A stretch of 64,000 bases of DNA from Notoacmeibacter sp. MSK16QG-6. Lineage in GTDB: Bacteria; Pseudomonadota; Alphaproteobacteria; Rhizobiales; Rhizobiaceae. Shown in pieces: positions 33,395 through 42,692 of the stretch. Under the pieces are notes generated by a model that worked only from the letters and a program-made list of their open reading frames with translations, had not been told where the DNA came from and searched no databases. The stretch is taken from assembly GCF_024158145.1 (NCBI RefSeq), contig NZ_JAMYXM010000003.1:62001-126000 (forward strand), in the 5' to 3' direction. How positions within the stretch are numbered: position 1 is the stretch's first letter; each line of letters starts with the position of its first letter. The translations under genes and the position numbers were made by a program.

Positions 33395-35587
33395 ATGCGA
33401 AAGATAATTCTGGCTTTAGCGGCCCTAGCCGTAGGGATGACGGTCGGAAAATTTGCGAGCGCAGAGGATAGCGATCGCGATCTGATGGTCGTGCTGGATG
33501 TCTCTGGCTCGATGTGGGGGCAGATCGACGGCCTGTCTAAAATCGAAATCGCCCGCCAGACTTTTGGAGATCTTTCTGCCGGCTGGACTCGCGATGGCGT
33601 CAGCGCCGGTCTGGTCGCCTACGGACACCGCCGCAAAGGTGATTGCAACGACATCGAGGTAATCTCAGAACCGAGCCCTGAGTCGGCCAGCGCCATGCCC
33701 TCTTTAGTGAATCGGTTGAACCCCAAGGGAAAGACACCGCTTTCCGCAGCGGTGCGCAAGGCAGCCGATGTCCTGAAGTTCACCGAACATGCAGCAACCG
33801 TCATCCTGCTTTCCGACGGACGAGAGACTTGCAATGCAGATCCCTGTGCGGTTGGCGAAGAGCTGGAACGGCTCGGTGTCGACTTCACGGCGCATGTGAT
33901 TGGCTTCGACATCACCGATCCGAAAGATAAGGCGCAACTGCAGTGCCTCGCGGAGAACACGGGCGGCCGTTATCTTGACGCCTCCAATGCCGCCAGCCTG
34001 AACGAGGCCTTCGCCGAAGTAGCCGCGAGCGAACCGGAGGGTCCGAAGCCGACCGACATCGAGATAGTGCTGGCGCCGGCTGAAGGGGTCAGCAGACCGT
34101 CCGAGGTGACATTTTCGGCAACCAATCTGGCGACCGGCGAAACACGCGATCTCGGCACCCGAACCGGCGCAGACCAGGTTCTGCGGGCGATGCCCGTGAC
34201 GCTTACCGATGAAAAATGGCGGATCACAGCTGAGGGTATCGGCCGCGGCAGCATTGAGATCACGCCTGTCGCGGGCGAACGCTACGAGATTCCCTACGAT
34301 GTGGGTCGGGCGCGGTTCGATCTTCTGACGGAGGGGCCGTTAGTGGCCGGTCAGCTTGCCGAAATCCAGATCGATGTGCGCGATCCAATGCCGGAAAACC
34401 AGACCTGGCGGCTGGTCTGGGTCAAAGAGAACGGAGAGGTGGCGAAACGCAGCTTCCTCTCCTCGGAACCGGTCGGCGTCTATGCCGATAGCTGGAGCGT
34501 GCCGGACGAACCGGGCCGATACCGCCTGCGCATCACCGGCGAAAATCTCGACGATATCTACATGGATTCGCCCTTCGAGATCGTCTCCGAAAAGGCGACG
34601 CTGCCGACCGTGCGCATCGCGCTCGATACGCCCGCCCGATATGGAGAGGCGATTACGATTTGGCTCGACGGATCAGCAGAAGATCCGCTGCCGGAGGCGC
34701 GATATCGCGTCGTGCCGCGCGGCGGATCCGATCGCGAGGAGATCGATAGCGCCGAGCTGAACGGCGAATTCACGTCGATCCTCGCAACGATGGCCCCCGG
34801 ACCCTACGATGTCATTCTCGTTGCAGACCCCTATGGCGAGCGGACGGAACTGGCGCGTCTTCCTATCGATGTCGAGCCGCAGGAACTGGCAGTCATCGCG
34901 GCGGAGCCGCTGGTCGCGTCCGATCCCGATGGCTTGCGGTTGAATGGACCGGTTCGCCCCGGTGACCGACTTCTTTTTCTGGACGAGGCCGGCAAGGAGA
35001 TCGCCCTATTGCCGCTCGCGACTGCCGATGGCTTTGCGGTACCTGAGGGCCTCGAACCGGGCCACTATCAACTGAGACTCGACCGCAGTGGAAGCATCGT
35101 TCTCGATGTCGGCGCGGTCGATCTCATGCCCCGAAGCGCGAATGGAATTGGAGAGGAAAACGGATCGCCGGTCGAGGGCGAGCGATCCGGCTATAGCTGC
35201 GACAGTCCTTCACCCTGCCGTTTTTTCGATGCTGGCACCGGTCTGGCATGGACTCTTCCGCCAGGTTGGAACGCGGAAGTACCCTATTTTTATACGACAG
35301 CGGGCGGCTCCAAAGCCGATCAGCCGACACTCACGATGACGACCCGCCCGGACCGACCGGATCGGTTCGGCGCGACGCTCAATATGCGCCAGCGTTCCAG
35401 CGATCTCGGTCCCTGCATCGAATTGACGATCGGGGTGCTGTGTCATGACAACACGAGCGACGCCGATGATCTCGCCGATTTCGCTATCATCAAAACAAGT
35501 CTTGAAGCGAAGACAATGGGCGATAGACCGATGACCAAAGCTCAGATCGAGGCGCTACTCTCGCGCATCGATGGGGACGGACAATGA
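33395..35587 (+). CDS. Exported von Willebrand factor type A domain protein
   Basis: A 730-residue protein with a signal peptide (cleavage near ASA at residue 23) and an immediate VWA domain (about 29-210) with an intact MIDAS motif DVSGSM at D35 and HVIGFDITDPKDKAQL further on. The middle section (about 220-530) reads like repeated beta-sandwich domains. The C-terminal region has CDSPSPCRFFD and TGLAWTLPPGWNAEVPYF, of unknown fold. Probably periplasmic or surface, binding a protein or metal. Its stop overlaps the next gene (ATGA), so the two proteins are probably made together. Confidence 0.82.
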   Translation: MRKIILALAALAVGMTVGKFASAEDSDRDLMVVLDVSGSMWGQIDGLSKIEIARQTFGDLSAGWTRDGVSAGLVAYGHRRKGDCNDIEVISEPSPESASAMPSLVNRLNPKGKTPLSAAVRKAADVLKFTEHAATVILLSDGRETCNADPCAVGEELERLGVDFTAHVIGFDITDPKDKAQLQCLAENTGGRYLDASNAASLNEAFAEVAASEPEGPKPTDIEIVLAPAEGVSRPSEVTFSATNLATGETRDLGTRTGADQVLRAMPVTLTDEKWRITAEGIGRGSIEITPVAGERYEIPYDVGRARFDLLTEGPLVAGQLAEIQIDVRDPMPENQTWRLVWVKENGEVAKRSFLSSEPVGVYADSWSVPDEPGRYRLRITGENLDDIYMDSPFEIVSEKATLPTVRIALDTPARYGEAITIWLDGSAEDPLPEARYRVVPRGGSDREEIDSAELNGEFTSILATMAPGPYDVILVADPYGERTELARLPIDVEPQELAVIAAEPLVASDPDGLRLNGPVRPGDRLLFLDEAGKEIALLPLATADGFAVPEGLEPGHYQLRLDRSGSIVLDVGAVDLMPRSANGIGEENGSPVEGERSGYSCDSPSPCRFFDAGTGLAWTLPPGWNAEVPYFYTTAGGSKADQPTLTMTTRPDRPDRFGATLNMRQRSSDLGPCIELTIGVLCHDNTSDADDLADFAIIKTSLEAKTMGDRPMTKAQIEALLSRIDGDGQ

Positions 35588-36423
35588 GAGCGCCGATTGT
35601 ATTGGCCGCGCTTCTCCTGAGCTCGAGCATGGCGTACGCTCAAACGGCGGAGCCGTCGTCGCAGACGATTATCGTCGCGACGCCCAAGGCGAATGGAAAG
35701 GGTGCGGAGTTTCGTACCATCGACCGAATCACGGTTCAGAGCGGCCTGCCGGACGATGTCTGGAACGCGCCGGACGATGCCAGCATCGTCATTCTGGAAG
35801 AGGGTATGCCGCCGCGCTGGTCGCGCGCCGATCTCGACGACATCGATCGCCAGTTCGGCGGCAACGGCGAGGTCGAAGTGGAATTGGACCACACGCCGCG
35901 CCCTCCGCGAAAGCTCCCTCCGGCGAACAAAACAGAACCCGTCGATCTATCCAAACTGCCGGGAAAGGCGTCGGAGGAGCTGTTTGACAGAGAGGGTTTC
36001 AGATCGATTCAGCCTGCTGACGGCACTTGGGTGCCGGAGCTGGTTTCGCAGAAGATGACAGGCTGCACGGACATGCTGGCGGGGGTCATGAAGCAGCAAA
36101 TTCCGCCGAGCAAAGCGCGCGAGATGACCTTCTCCAAGCCCTTCGATCCGACATCGATAGGCCCCGGCTTTGCGCGGTTTTCCTGGAAGAAGACCGGTCC
36201 GAACAGCTGGACCTCGACGATTGTGGAAGTATCGCCTGAAACGACCGGCGAACAAATCGGCATGACGTTCAGCAATCGCCAGCAGATCGAGATTCGTAAT
36301 GCCAGCACCATTGGCATCCGTACGCAGATCAAACTGAAGCTTGCACCCCACCTGGCCAAGATGATCGGAGGCGGCAAGAACTGCCGCGTCTATATCGAGG
36401 GCCTTTGGCAGCGACCGGGCTGA
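35584..36423 (+). CDS. Exported protein of unknown function coupled to the VWA gene
   Basis: A 279-residue protein with a signal peptide (cleavage after SSMAYAQ, near residue 20). The body has no family motif I recognise. Two cysteines (in TGCTDML and GGKNCRVYIEG) could form a disulfide. The N-terminal part has a proline-rich stretch (RPPRKLPPANK). Translation is coupled to the VWA protein gene by ATGA overlap, and a bidirectional terminator follows, so the two form a closed unit. A role as a partner of the VWA protein is inferred from this only. Confidence 0.7.
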   Translation: MRAPIVLAALLLSSSMAYAQTAEPSSQTIIVATPKANGKGAEFRTIDRITVQSGLPDDVWNAPDDASIVILEEGMPPRWSRADLDDIDRQFGGNGEVEVELDHTPRPPRKLPPANKTEPVDLSKLPGKASEELFDREGFRSIQPADGTWVPELVSQKMTGCTDMLAGVMKQQIPPSKAREMTFSKPFDPTSIGPGFARFSWKKTGPNSWTSTIVEVSPETTGEQIGMTFSNRQQIEIRNASTIGIRTQIKLKLAPHLAKMIGGGKNCRVYIEGLWQRPG

Positions 36424-36460
36424 CGGGCGACAATTCGTTTGACCTTCCTAGGCGATAAAA

Positions 36461-36488
36461 AACCCGGAGAGCTTTCGCTCTCCGGGTT
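36461..36488. terminator. Bidirectional intrinsic terminator
   Basis: A 12-base-pair stem (AACCCGGAGAGC with GCTCTCCGGGTT, loop TTTC) has an A-run on its left side (36457-36462) and TTTT on its right (36491-36494). It therefore serves transcripts from both sides and lies between the VWA unit and the convergent TRAP binding-protein gene. Confidence 0.9.
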
Positions 36489-36523
36489 CGTTTTGCGGAT
36501 TTCAGCAGCGAGTGTTCCGCGCC

Positions 36524-37636
36524 CTATTGTGCCGGAGCCGCTTCGCTCTCGGCGGGCTTGTCCATGCTGGCCTCATCACTGCCGGCCGCGCTTGGCTGTT
36601 CGGTGTACTTGGCGATCAGCTCCTGCGCTTCCTCGATAAGGGCTCTGCCGTCGATGCCCTTGGCCTCCATATCGGCGACCCAGCGATCATAGACCGGCTG
36701 CGCGGCCTGACGCCATTTCTTGGTCTCTTCAGGGCTGATGGTGATGATGTTGTTGCCCATCTCGACCGCTTTTTCACGCGCCGGCGCATCATAGGAGGCC
36801 TGGATCTTGCCGGCCATGGCTGAGAATTCCATGCCGGAATTGTCGTCCAGCGCTTTTTTGATGTCGTCCGGCAGGCTCTCATACTTCGCCTTGTTCATCG
36901 AGAGCGTGAAGGTGACGGTATAGAAGGCGTTGCCCTCGGCGAATTCGGTGTGGTTCTTCACCATTTCCGGAATTTTGAGCGCCGTCGTCACCTCCCATGG
37001 AACGACCGCGCCATCGATAACGCCCTTGGACAAGGCCTCTGGAATAGCTGTGATCGGCATACCGATCGGCGCAGCGTTAAGTTCCTCCAGCAGAAAGCCG
37101 ATCATACGGCTCGGTGTGCGAAACTTCACATTGGCCATATCGTCCATGGTTTCGATAGGCTTGTTGACATGCAGCACGCCGGGACCGTGAACCCATGCAC
37201 CGAGCATATGCAGATTGGCGTAGTCAGTGTCCTTCATCTCCTTTTCGAACAGTTCCCAATAGGCGCGGGAAGCTGCCTCGGCATTGGTCATGATGAAGGG
37301 CAATTCAAACACTTCCGGTCGAGGAAAGCGGCCAGGCGTGAAGCCGTTCACCGTCCATGCGATGTCAACGGCACCATCGATGACCTGATCGATGAGCTCC
37401 GGCGGTTTTCCGCCGAGCTGCATGGCTGGGAAATGCTCGATCTTCAGCTTTCCGCCGGCAGCCTCTTCGACACGCTCGATCCAGGGATCGATTACGAATT
37501 TCGGGACATTGGCCTGTGGCGGCAGGAACTGGTGCAACCTGAGCGTAACCTCCTGCGCGCCGGCCGTACTACCGGCCGACAGGATTGTGCCCAGTGAAAA
37601 AAAACCGGCCATGACCATTTGACGGGAAAAGTTCAT
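36524..37636 (-). CDS. TRAP transporter substrate-binding protein (DctP family), orphan
   Basis: A 370-residue exported binding protein of tripartite ATP-independent transporters. Signal peptide to about residue 28, then VTLRLHQFLPPQANVPK, the DctP signatures WTVNGFTPGRFP and MDDMANVKFRTPSRM, and the binding-site arginine region. A C-terminal low-complexity tail of about 28 residues (rich in A, E, S, P) is unusual. No DctQ or DctM membrane genes are near, so the partner is elsewhere. The ATG at 37636 has a strong AGGAGGAACC ribosome-binding site; a longer frame to 37654 is unlikely. Confidence 0.88.
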   Translation of the reverse strand: MNFSRQMVMAGFFSLGTILSAGSTAGAQEVTLRLHQFLPPQANVPKFVIDPWIERVEEAAGGKLKIEHFPAMQLGGKPPELIDQVIDGAVDIAWTVNGFTPGRFPRPEVFELPFIMTNAEAASRAYWELFEKEMKDTDYANLHMLGAWVHGPGVLHVNKPIETMDDMANVKFRTPSRMIGFLLEELNAAPIGMPITAIPEALSKGVIDGAVVPWEVTTALKIPEMVKNHTEFAEGNAFYTVTFTLSMNKAKYESLPDDIKKALDDNSGMEFSAMAGKIQASYDAPAREKAVEMGNNIITISPEETKKWRQAAQPVYDRWVADMEAKGIDGRALIEEAQELIAKYTEQPSAAGSDEASMDKPAESEAAPAQ

Positions 37637-37692
37637 TTGGTTCCTCCTCTCCATACCGATGCGGTATGCTTGGCGGCATCATTCGACAAGAA

Positions 37693-37708
37693 AGTTGCAG
37701 ATGCAACT
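37693..37708. promoter_or_regulatory. Inverted repeat upstream of the TRAP binding-protein gene
   Basis: AGTTGCA-GA-TGCAACT is a perfect 7+7 inverted repeat about 57 bases upstream of the TRAP gene's start. Such compact operators are typical of GntR or LacI regulators, but none is adjacent. It also lies 60 bases upstream of the HNH gene on the other strand. Confidence 0.45.
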
Positions 37709-37767
37709 GTCTTGAAATCGATTTCGTCAAATTCGAAAGGGCGGCGTTCGAGAGTGAAGACAATTCG

Positions 37768-38124
37768 ATGAAGAGCAGGCGTCGTCGCAAACAGGAATTG
37801 ACCCAGCCAACCGCCGAACTGTGTCGAACATTGCCGGATCGGGACGTCCTTTTGCGGCAGGGCTGTTGGTTATGCGGACGCCCATTGGCAAAGCGGGTGC
37901 AATGGCATCACCCGGTTCCAAAGAGCCGTGGTGGTCGACAGATAGTACCGGTCCATCCAATCTGCCATGCCATGCTCCATGTGACCTTCAGCAATGTCGA
38001 ACTGGAGCGGATCGGCCCGGATGCCGATGCGTTACGTGCCCGCCAGGATATGTCGGACTTCCTTCGCTGGATCGCTGACAAGCCGCCCGGCTTCCATGCG
38101 CCGACCCGCCGGAAGCGGTCGTAG
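37768..38124 (+). CDS. Small HNH-type zinc-finger nuclease-like protein
   Basis: A 118-residue basic protein. It has the HNH/zinc pattern: C33 and C36 in CWLCG, HH at 47-48 in WHHPVPKSRGG, then PVHPICHAMLH with H63, C66, H67 and H71. The pattern fits HNH endonucleases with a structural zinc. The N terminus is arginine/lysine rich. The ATG at 37768 gives a compact domain; the longer frame to 37666 is not supported. It stands alone, not in a recognised defence or phage cluster, so its role is unknown. Confidence 0.78.
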   Translation: MKSRRRRKQELTQPTAELCRTLPDRDVLLRQGCWLCGRPLAKRVQWHHPVPKSRGGRQIVPVHPICHAMLHVTFSNVELERIGPDADALRARQDMSDFLRWIADKPPGFHAPTRRKRS

Positions 38125-38222
38125 AGGCCGCTTTTTCTTTCGAGAGGCTTACGCTATGTGTCCCGCCGGCAGAAAAGGCCTGGCACGATGGTTCGTGTTT
38201 TTGGCCGTGCAGGGAGAAAAGC

Positions 38223-39695
38223 ATGTTTCTTGGCATCGATATCGGAACGTCTGCGGTCAAGGTCATCGTCGCGCCGGCCAGCGGCGATATCGTTACAACC
38301 GCGAGCGTATCGCTTCCGATATCGAGCCCGCATTCCCTCTGGAGTGAGCAGGCGCCGGACGACTGGTGGACAGCGACAAAGGCCGCCTGTGCCGAAGCTC
38401 GGTCCAATGCGCCGGAAGCCTGGTCGAAAATCGCCGCCATTGGGCTTTCTGGGCAGATGCATGGCGCGACTGTTCTGGGTGCGGATCGCCGGCCCCTCCG
38501 TCCGGCAATCCTCTGGAATGATGGGCGCGCCTTCGCCGAATGCGCCGTCATGGCGGAGAATTTTCCGGATCATGGACGCTTTGCCGGCGTACCGGCCATG
38601 CCCGGTTTTACCGCCCCGAAAATTCTATGGCTGCGCGACCATGAGCCGGATACCTATGCCGCGATCGCCCATATCCTGTTGCCGAAAGATTATATACGCC
38701 TGCAATTGACCGGCGAACTGGCGACAGACATGGCCGATGCAGCCGGTACGCTCTGGCTGGACGAAGCCGAACGAAAATGGTCGACCACGCTATGCGAGGC
38801 CAGCGCGACCGACCCCGCCTGGCTGCCAACTCTTTATGAAGGCACCGAGGAAAGTGGCCGCCTGAATGGCGAGGCCGCCGAAACACTCGGTCTTGGCAAG
38901 AATATACCCGTCGCGGCAGGTGGCGGCGATGCAGCGACAGGTGCGGTCGGTATCGGTGCGGTGAAGAGTGGCGATGCCTTTCTGTCGCTCGGCACATCCG
39001 GCCAGTTCTTCATCGCCGACGAGACCTATCGGCCCAATCCCGAAAGCTACGTCCACGCCTTTGCCCATGCGGTCCCGGATCGCTGGTTCCGCATGGGTGT
39101 GATGTTGAACGGCGCTTCGCCGCTCGCCTGGTTCTCATCGGTGTCCGGCGCGGATATTCCGACGCTACTGGCAGAAGCTCAGGAGGCGAGAGCGGACCGG
39201 GTGCCCCTATTCCTGCCTTATCTCACAGGCGAACGCAGCCCCCACAACGACCCCTATATACGCGGCACCTTTTCAGGTCTCGAGACCTCGACAACGCGCG
39301 GGGAAATGGCCCGCGCCGTCATCGATGCCATTGCTTACTGCTTTCGCGATGCGCGCGACAGCCTGGCTGCGGCGGGTGGCGTGGTTGACCGGGCGATGGC
39401 CATCGGCGGCGGCACGCGCAGCGATCTCGTCCTCCAGACGCTTTCCGATGCGCTCGATCTGACACTGGTGCGAACGGTTGGCGCGGACACCGGCCCGGCC
39501 TATGGCGCTGCACGGCTCGCCGCCGTGATGACCGGCGATTTATCGCTCGACGATCTGGCCGAGAAACCAGCAACCAAAAGCACGTTTCAGCCCCGGGCTG
39601 ACGAGACCTCTCGTCACGCCGAGCGGCACAAGCGTTATCAGGCTCTCTATCGCGCCCTTGCGCCACTTGCCCGCCCGGAGGAAGCAGGCCACTGA
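38223..39695 (+). CDS. xylB: Xylulokinase
   Basis: A 490-residue FGGY-family sugar kinase that phosphorylates D-xylulose for the pentose phosphate pathway. Signatures include the start MFLGIDIGTSAVKV, IGLSGQMHGATVL (xylulokinase-type), GGGDAATGAVGIG with the catalytic aspartate, and the C-terminal GGGTRSDLVLQTLSDAL. The start at 38223 follows AGGGAGAAAAGC. xylose isomerase and transport genes are absent nearby, so the substrate could come from another route. It precedes fumC by 55 bases. Confidence 0.92.
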   Translation: MFLGIDIGTSAVKVIVAPASGDIVTTASVSLPISSPHSLWSEQAPDDWWTATKAACAEARSNAPEAWSKIAAIGLSGQMHGATVLGADRRPLRPAILWNDGRAFAECAVMAENFPDHGRFAGVPAMPGFTAPKILWLRDHEPDTYAAIAHILLPKDYIRLQLTGELATDMADAAGTLWLDEAERKWSTTLCEASATDPAWLPTLYEGTEESGRLNGEAAETLGLGKNIPVAAGGGDAATGAVGIGAVKSGDAFLSLGTSGQFFIADETYRPNPESYVHAFAHAVPDRWFRMGVMLNGASPLAWFSSVSGADIPTLLAEAQEARADRVPLFLPYLTGERSPHNDPYIRGTFSGLETSTTRGEMARAVIDAIAYCFRDARDSLAAAGGVVDRAMAIGGGTRSDLVLQTLSDALDLTLVRTVGADTGPAYGAARLAAVMTGDLSLDDLAEKPATKSTFQPRADETSRHAERHKRYQALYRALAPLARPEEAGH

Positions 39696-39750
39696 CGCTT
39701 CATTCCTATGTTGCCTGCCTTAGATGGGTGGGCAGGGAAAGGAACATTCC

Positions 39751-41199
39751 ATGAGCGAGCACCCGAAAATGAACGATCTGCCGATCGGTATCGATGCTGA
39801 CGGCGTCCGTGAGGAGTTCGACAGCCTCGGTAAGGTGGAGGTGCCCGCTGATCGCTATTGGGGTGCGCAGACCCAGCGTTCGCTGCACCATTTCTCCATC
39901 GGCCGCGACCGCATGGCGCCAGAGGTCCATCACGCCTATGGCGTCGTAAAAAAAGCCTGCGCCATTGTCAATCGGAAGGCCGGACGTCTGCCGGATTGGA
40001 AGGCCGAAGCGATCGTTCGAGCGGCGGATGAGGTAATTGGCGGCGAACTGGACGGTCATTTTCCCCTTTTCGTGTGGCAGACCGGCTCCGGCACCCAGAC
40101 CAACATGAATGTCAATGAGGTGATCGCGAACCGCGCCATCCAGCTTTTTGGGAGTGAACTCGGCAGCCAGAAACCGGTCGGCCCGAACGACGACGTCAAT
40201 ATGGGCCAGTCGTCGAACGATACCTTTCCAACCGCCATGCACATCGCGGCGAAGATCGCCATTGACGACGATCTTCTGCCGGCACTGCGCGATCTCGCCG
40301 GCATCATCGAAGCCAAGGCCGATGGCTGGATGAACGTCGTCAAAACAGGCCGCACTCATCTGCAGGACGCCGTGCCTGTGACGGTCGGCCAGGAATGGCA
40401 TGGCTGGGCGGGCCAGCTTCGCGACGCCATCGACACGGTCGAGGAGACGAGCGACAAGCTCCTTGAACTGGCGCTCGGCGGCACGGCGGTCGGCACCGGG
40501 TTGAACGCGCCGGAAGGCTTCTCCGCCGATACGGCAGATGAGATCGCCGAACTGACCGGTAAGCCCTTCATCACCGCGCCCAACAAATTCTCTGCTCAGG
40601 GCGGGCTCGACGCGATGGTGAAGGCGAGCGGCGGGCTCCGCGCCGTCGCCGTCGCGCTCATGAAAATTGCCGATGATGTTCGCTGGCTGGCCTCCGGGCC
40701 GCGCCTCGGCCTGGGCGAACTGCAGATTCCGCCCAATGAACCCGGCTCATCTATTATGCCGGGCAAGGTCAATCCCACGCAGAGCGAAGCGCTCATGATG
40801 ATCGCCATTCAGGTGATGGCGAACGATCAGGCTGTCGCCATGGGCGGCTCACGCGGCAATCTTCAACTGAATGTGATGCGCCCGGTCGTCATCGACAACG
40901 TCTTGCGCTCGATCCGTATTCTCACAGATGGTTCGATCAATTTTCGCCGCTTCTGCATCGAGGGGACCGAACTGAACCGCAAACGCATCGATGGCGATGT
41001 GGAGCGCTCGCTTATGCTGGTGACGGCGCTGGCGCCGGAGATCGGCTATAATGCCGCCGCGGATATTGCCAAGGATGCGGCAAAGACGGGCGATACCCTG
41101 CGGCAGGCCGCGCTGCGGAGCGGCAATGTCACCGAGGAGGATTACGACCGGATCATCCGGCCGGAGACCATGACTGGCGACGGACTGGGCGGCGCCTAG
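39751..41199 (+). CDS. fumC: Class II fumarate hydratase
   Basis: A 482-residue oxygen-stable, iron-independent fumarase of the citric acid cycle. The superfamily signature GSSIMPGKVNPTQ is present, with GRTHLQDAVPVT, TGSGTQTNMNVNE and the N-terminal KVEVPADRYWGAQTQRS. The ATG at 39751 follows GGGAAAGGAAC. The N terminus is about 20 residues longer than the E. coli enzyme. The end is 15 bases from the convergent mur gene. Confidence 0.96.
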   Translation: MSEHPKMNDLPIGIDADGVREEFDSLGKVEVPADRYWGAQTQRSLHHFSIGRDRMAPEVHHAYGVVKKACAIVNRKAGRLPDWKAEAIVRAADEVIGGELDGHFPLFVWQTGSGTQTNMNVNEVIANRAIQLFGSELGSQKPVGPNDDVNMGQSSNDTFPTAMHIAAKIAIDDDLLPALRDLAGIIEAKADGWMNVVKTGRTHLQDAVPVTVGQEWHGWAGQLRDAIDTVEETSDKLLELALGGTAVGTGLNAPEGFSADTADEIAELTGKPFITAPNKFSAQGGLDAMVKASGGLRAVAVALMKIADDVRWLASGPRLGLGELQIPPNEPGSSIMPGKVNPTQSEALMMIAIQVMANDQAVAMGGSRGNLQLNVMRPVVIDNVLRSIRILTDGSINFRRFCIEGTELNRKRIDGDVERSLMLVTALAPEIGYNAAADIAKDAAKTGDTLRQAALRSGNVTEEDYDRIIRPETMTGDGLGGA

Positions 41200-41214
41200 C
41201 CGGACCGCAAGGTC

Positions 41215-41646
41215 TCAGGTTTTCTTGGTCCGCCCGTAGAGTTCGAGGCGGTGATAAACAATGTCATAACCGAGTTCCTCGGCGATCTCTTCCTGCAGCT
41301 TTTCGATGCGCTTCGAACTGAATTCGATGACATCGCCCGTGTCGAGATCGATCAGATGATCGTGATGCGGTTTGTCGGCCAGTTCGAAGCGCGCGCCAGT
41401 TCCCTCGAACTCGTTGCGAAGCACTGTACCGCTTTCAACCAGAACGGAAAGCGTCCGGTACACGGTGGCGAGCGAGACGGACGGATCTTTCTCTCGGGCG
41501 CGGCTCAGCAATTCCTCGGCAGTCGGATGGTCCGCCGATCCGGCGAGCGCCGACAGAATCGCCATGCGTTGTCGCGTGATCCTAACGCCTTCCGCGCGCA
41601 GGTCGCTTTCGAGTTCGTTGAGAATCTTCGGATCGCGGTGTGTCAT
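41215..41646 (-). CDS. mur: Fur-family regulator, probable manganese-responsive Mur
   Basis: A 143-residue Fur-fold repressor: winged helix (about 15-80, RITRQRMAILSALAGS and VSLATVYRTLSVL) and the metal-binding HHDHLI. No cysteine, hence no structural CxxC zinc site, is visible, as in rhizobial Fur/Mur. It diverges from a SitABCD manganese-type transporter with two Fur-like boxes between them, the classical rhizobial arrangement in which Mur represses sit genes when manganese is plentiful. Iron-sensing Fur function cannot be excluded. The ATG at 41646 was chosen; the frame to 41694 is unsupported. Confidence 0.85.
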   Translation of the reverse strand: MTHRDPKILNELESDLRAEGVRITRQRMAILSALAGSADHPTAEELLSRAREKDPSVSLATVYRTLSVLVESGTVLRNEFEGTGARFELADKPHHDHLIDLDTGDVIEFSSKRIEKLQEEIAEELGYDIVYHRLELYGRTKKT

Positions 41647-41688
41647 TGCGTCCTTGCTATCACGCGCCGCAAGCCAATTCAATTTTAA

Positions 41689-41705
41689 ATGCAAATCATT
41701 CGCAT
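41689..41705. promoter_or_regulatory. Fur/Mur-type operator 1
   Basis: ATGCAAATCATTCGCAT is a 17-base palindrome with one mismatched pair around a central base. It fits the TGCAAAT-N-ATTTGCA family of alphaproteobacterial Fur/Mur sites. It sits in the intergenic region between mur and sitA, 43 bases from the mur start. Confidence 0.7.
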
Positions 41706-41718
41706 AAGCTTGACCAGT

Positions 41719-41733
41719 TGCGAATTATTGTCA
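41719..41733. promoter_or_regulatory. Fur/Mur-type operator 2 (weaker)
   Basis: TGCGAATTATTGTCA shares the TGC(A/G)AAT-N-ATT pattern with the first box and lies 14 bases from it, on the sitA side. Two neighbouring boxes could give repression of both divergent genes. The right half-site is imperfect. Confidence 0.5.
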
Positions 41734-41774
41734 TATGCATTTGCAGATATGATCGATCACGGAGCGCATAGCGT

Positions 41775-42692
41775 TTGAAACCGCGTCTTGTTCTGGCTGC
41801 AATAGCCCTGTCATTGGTGACCGCCTGTTCCGATGGGAATAGCGATCCGCAGTCTAAAGAGACGCCTTTGTCCGGTAACGAACGGCCCAAGGTGGTAACG
41901 ACTTTCAGCATCGTTGCAGATTTGGCCCGCAACGTTGCCGGCGAGGAAGCGGAGATCGTCTCCATCGTGCCGGTTGGTGCGGATGTGCATACCTATCAAC
42001 CGACGCCGCCCGCTATCGCCTCCATCCAGTCGGCCGACCTGCTTCTCTGGAACGGTCTCAATCTGGAAATCTGGTTCGAACGCTTCCTGGAAGGTCTGGA
42101 CGCGCCCTCTGTGCTCGTCTCCGATGGCGTTGAGCCAATCGCCATTGGTGTGGACGGCAAAGATGTGCCGAACCCTCACGCATGGATGAGTCTGAGCAAT
42201 GCCCGCCTCTACGTGGAGAATATCCGCGATGCGCTGATCGGGATCGATCCTGACAGCGAAGAGGCCTATCGTGACAATGCGAAAGCCTATCTCGCCGAGA
42301 TCGACTCGCTCGACAGTACGCTTCGAAAGCGGCTTGCCGCGGTCCCGAACGACCGGCGCGTGCTGGCGACCTCTGAAGGGGCGTTCTCCTATCTCGCACG
42401 GGATCTAGGCCTTCGCGAACTCTATATCTGGCCGATGAATGCCGATGCGCAGGGCACACCCGAACAGATGCGGGTGATGATAACCGAGGTGCGGCAGAGC
42501 GGCGCACCCGCCGTTTTCTCGGAAAGCACCGTTTCCGACAAGCCAGCAAGGCAGGTCGCGCGTGAGACGGGTAGCGCCTATGGCGGCGTTCTCTATGTCG
42601 ACAGCCTATCCGAACCGGACGGCCCTGTGCCGAGCTATCTCGACCTGATGAAGACAACGACGGACGCCATCGCGGAGGCCCTGACGCAATGA
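41775..42692 (+). CDS. sitA: Manganese/iron ABC transporter binding lipoprotein SitA
   Basis: A 305-residue cluster A-I metal-binding protein. A lipoprotein signal with lipobox VTAC gives C18. Metal ligands by family alignment are H72 (DVHTYQP), H135 (NPHAWMS), E201 (TSEGAF) and D276 (YVDSLSE). The glutamate at the third position, in place of the zinc-protein histidine, and the lack of a His-rich loop point to manganese/iron rather than zinc. The start is a TTG at 41775 with GGAG 10 bases upstream; no ATG is suitably placed. It begins a four-gene, ATGA-linked operon. Confidence 0.92.
   Translation: MKPRLVLAAIALSLVTACSDGNSDPQSKETPLSGNERPKVVTTFSIVADLARNVAGEEAEIVSIVPVGADVHTYQPTPPAIASIQSADLLLWNGLNLEIWFERFLEGLDAPSVLVSDGVEPIAIGVDGKDVPNPHAWMSLSNARLYVENIRDALIGIDPDSEEAYRDNAKAYLAEIDSLDSTLRKRLAAVPNDRRVLATSEGAFSYLARDLGLRELYIWPMNADAQGTPEQMRVMITEVRQSGAPAVFSESTVSDKPARQVARETGSAYGGVLYVDSLSEPDGPVPSYLDLMKTTTDAIAEALTQ

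Noticed and set aside
37768-38124. Part of a defence island with the HNH protein
   Set aside because: Neighbours are a TRAP binding protein, xylulokinase and fumarase; no methyltransferase, helicase or other defence gene is adjacent.
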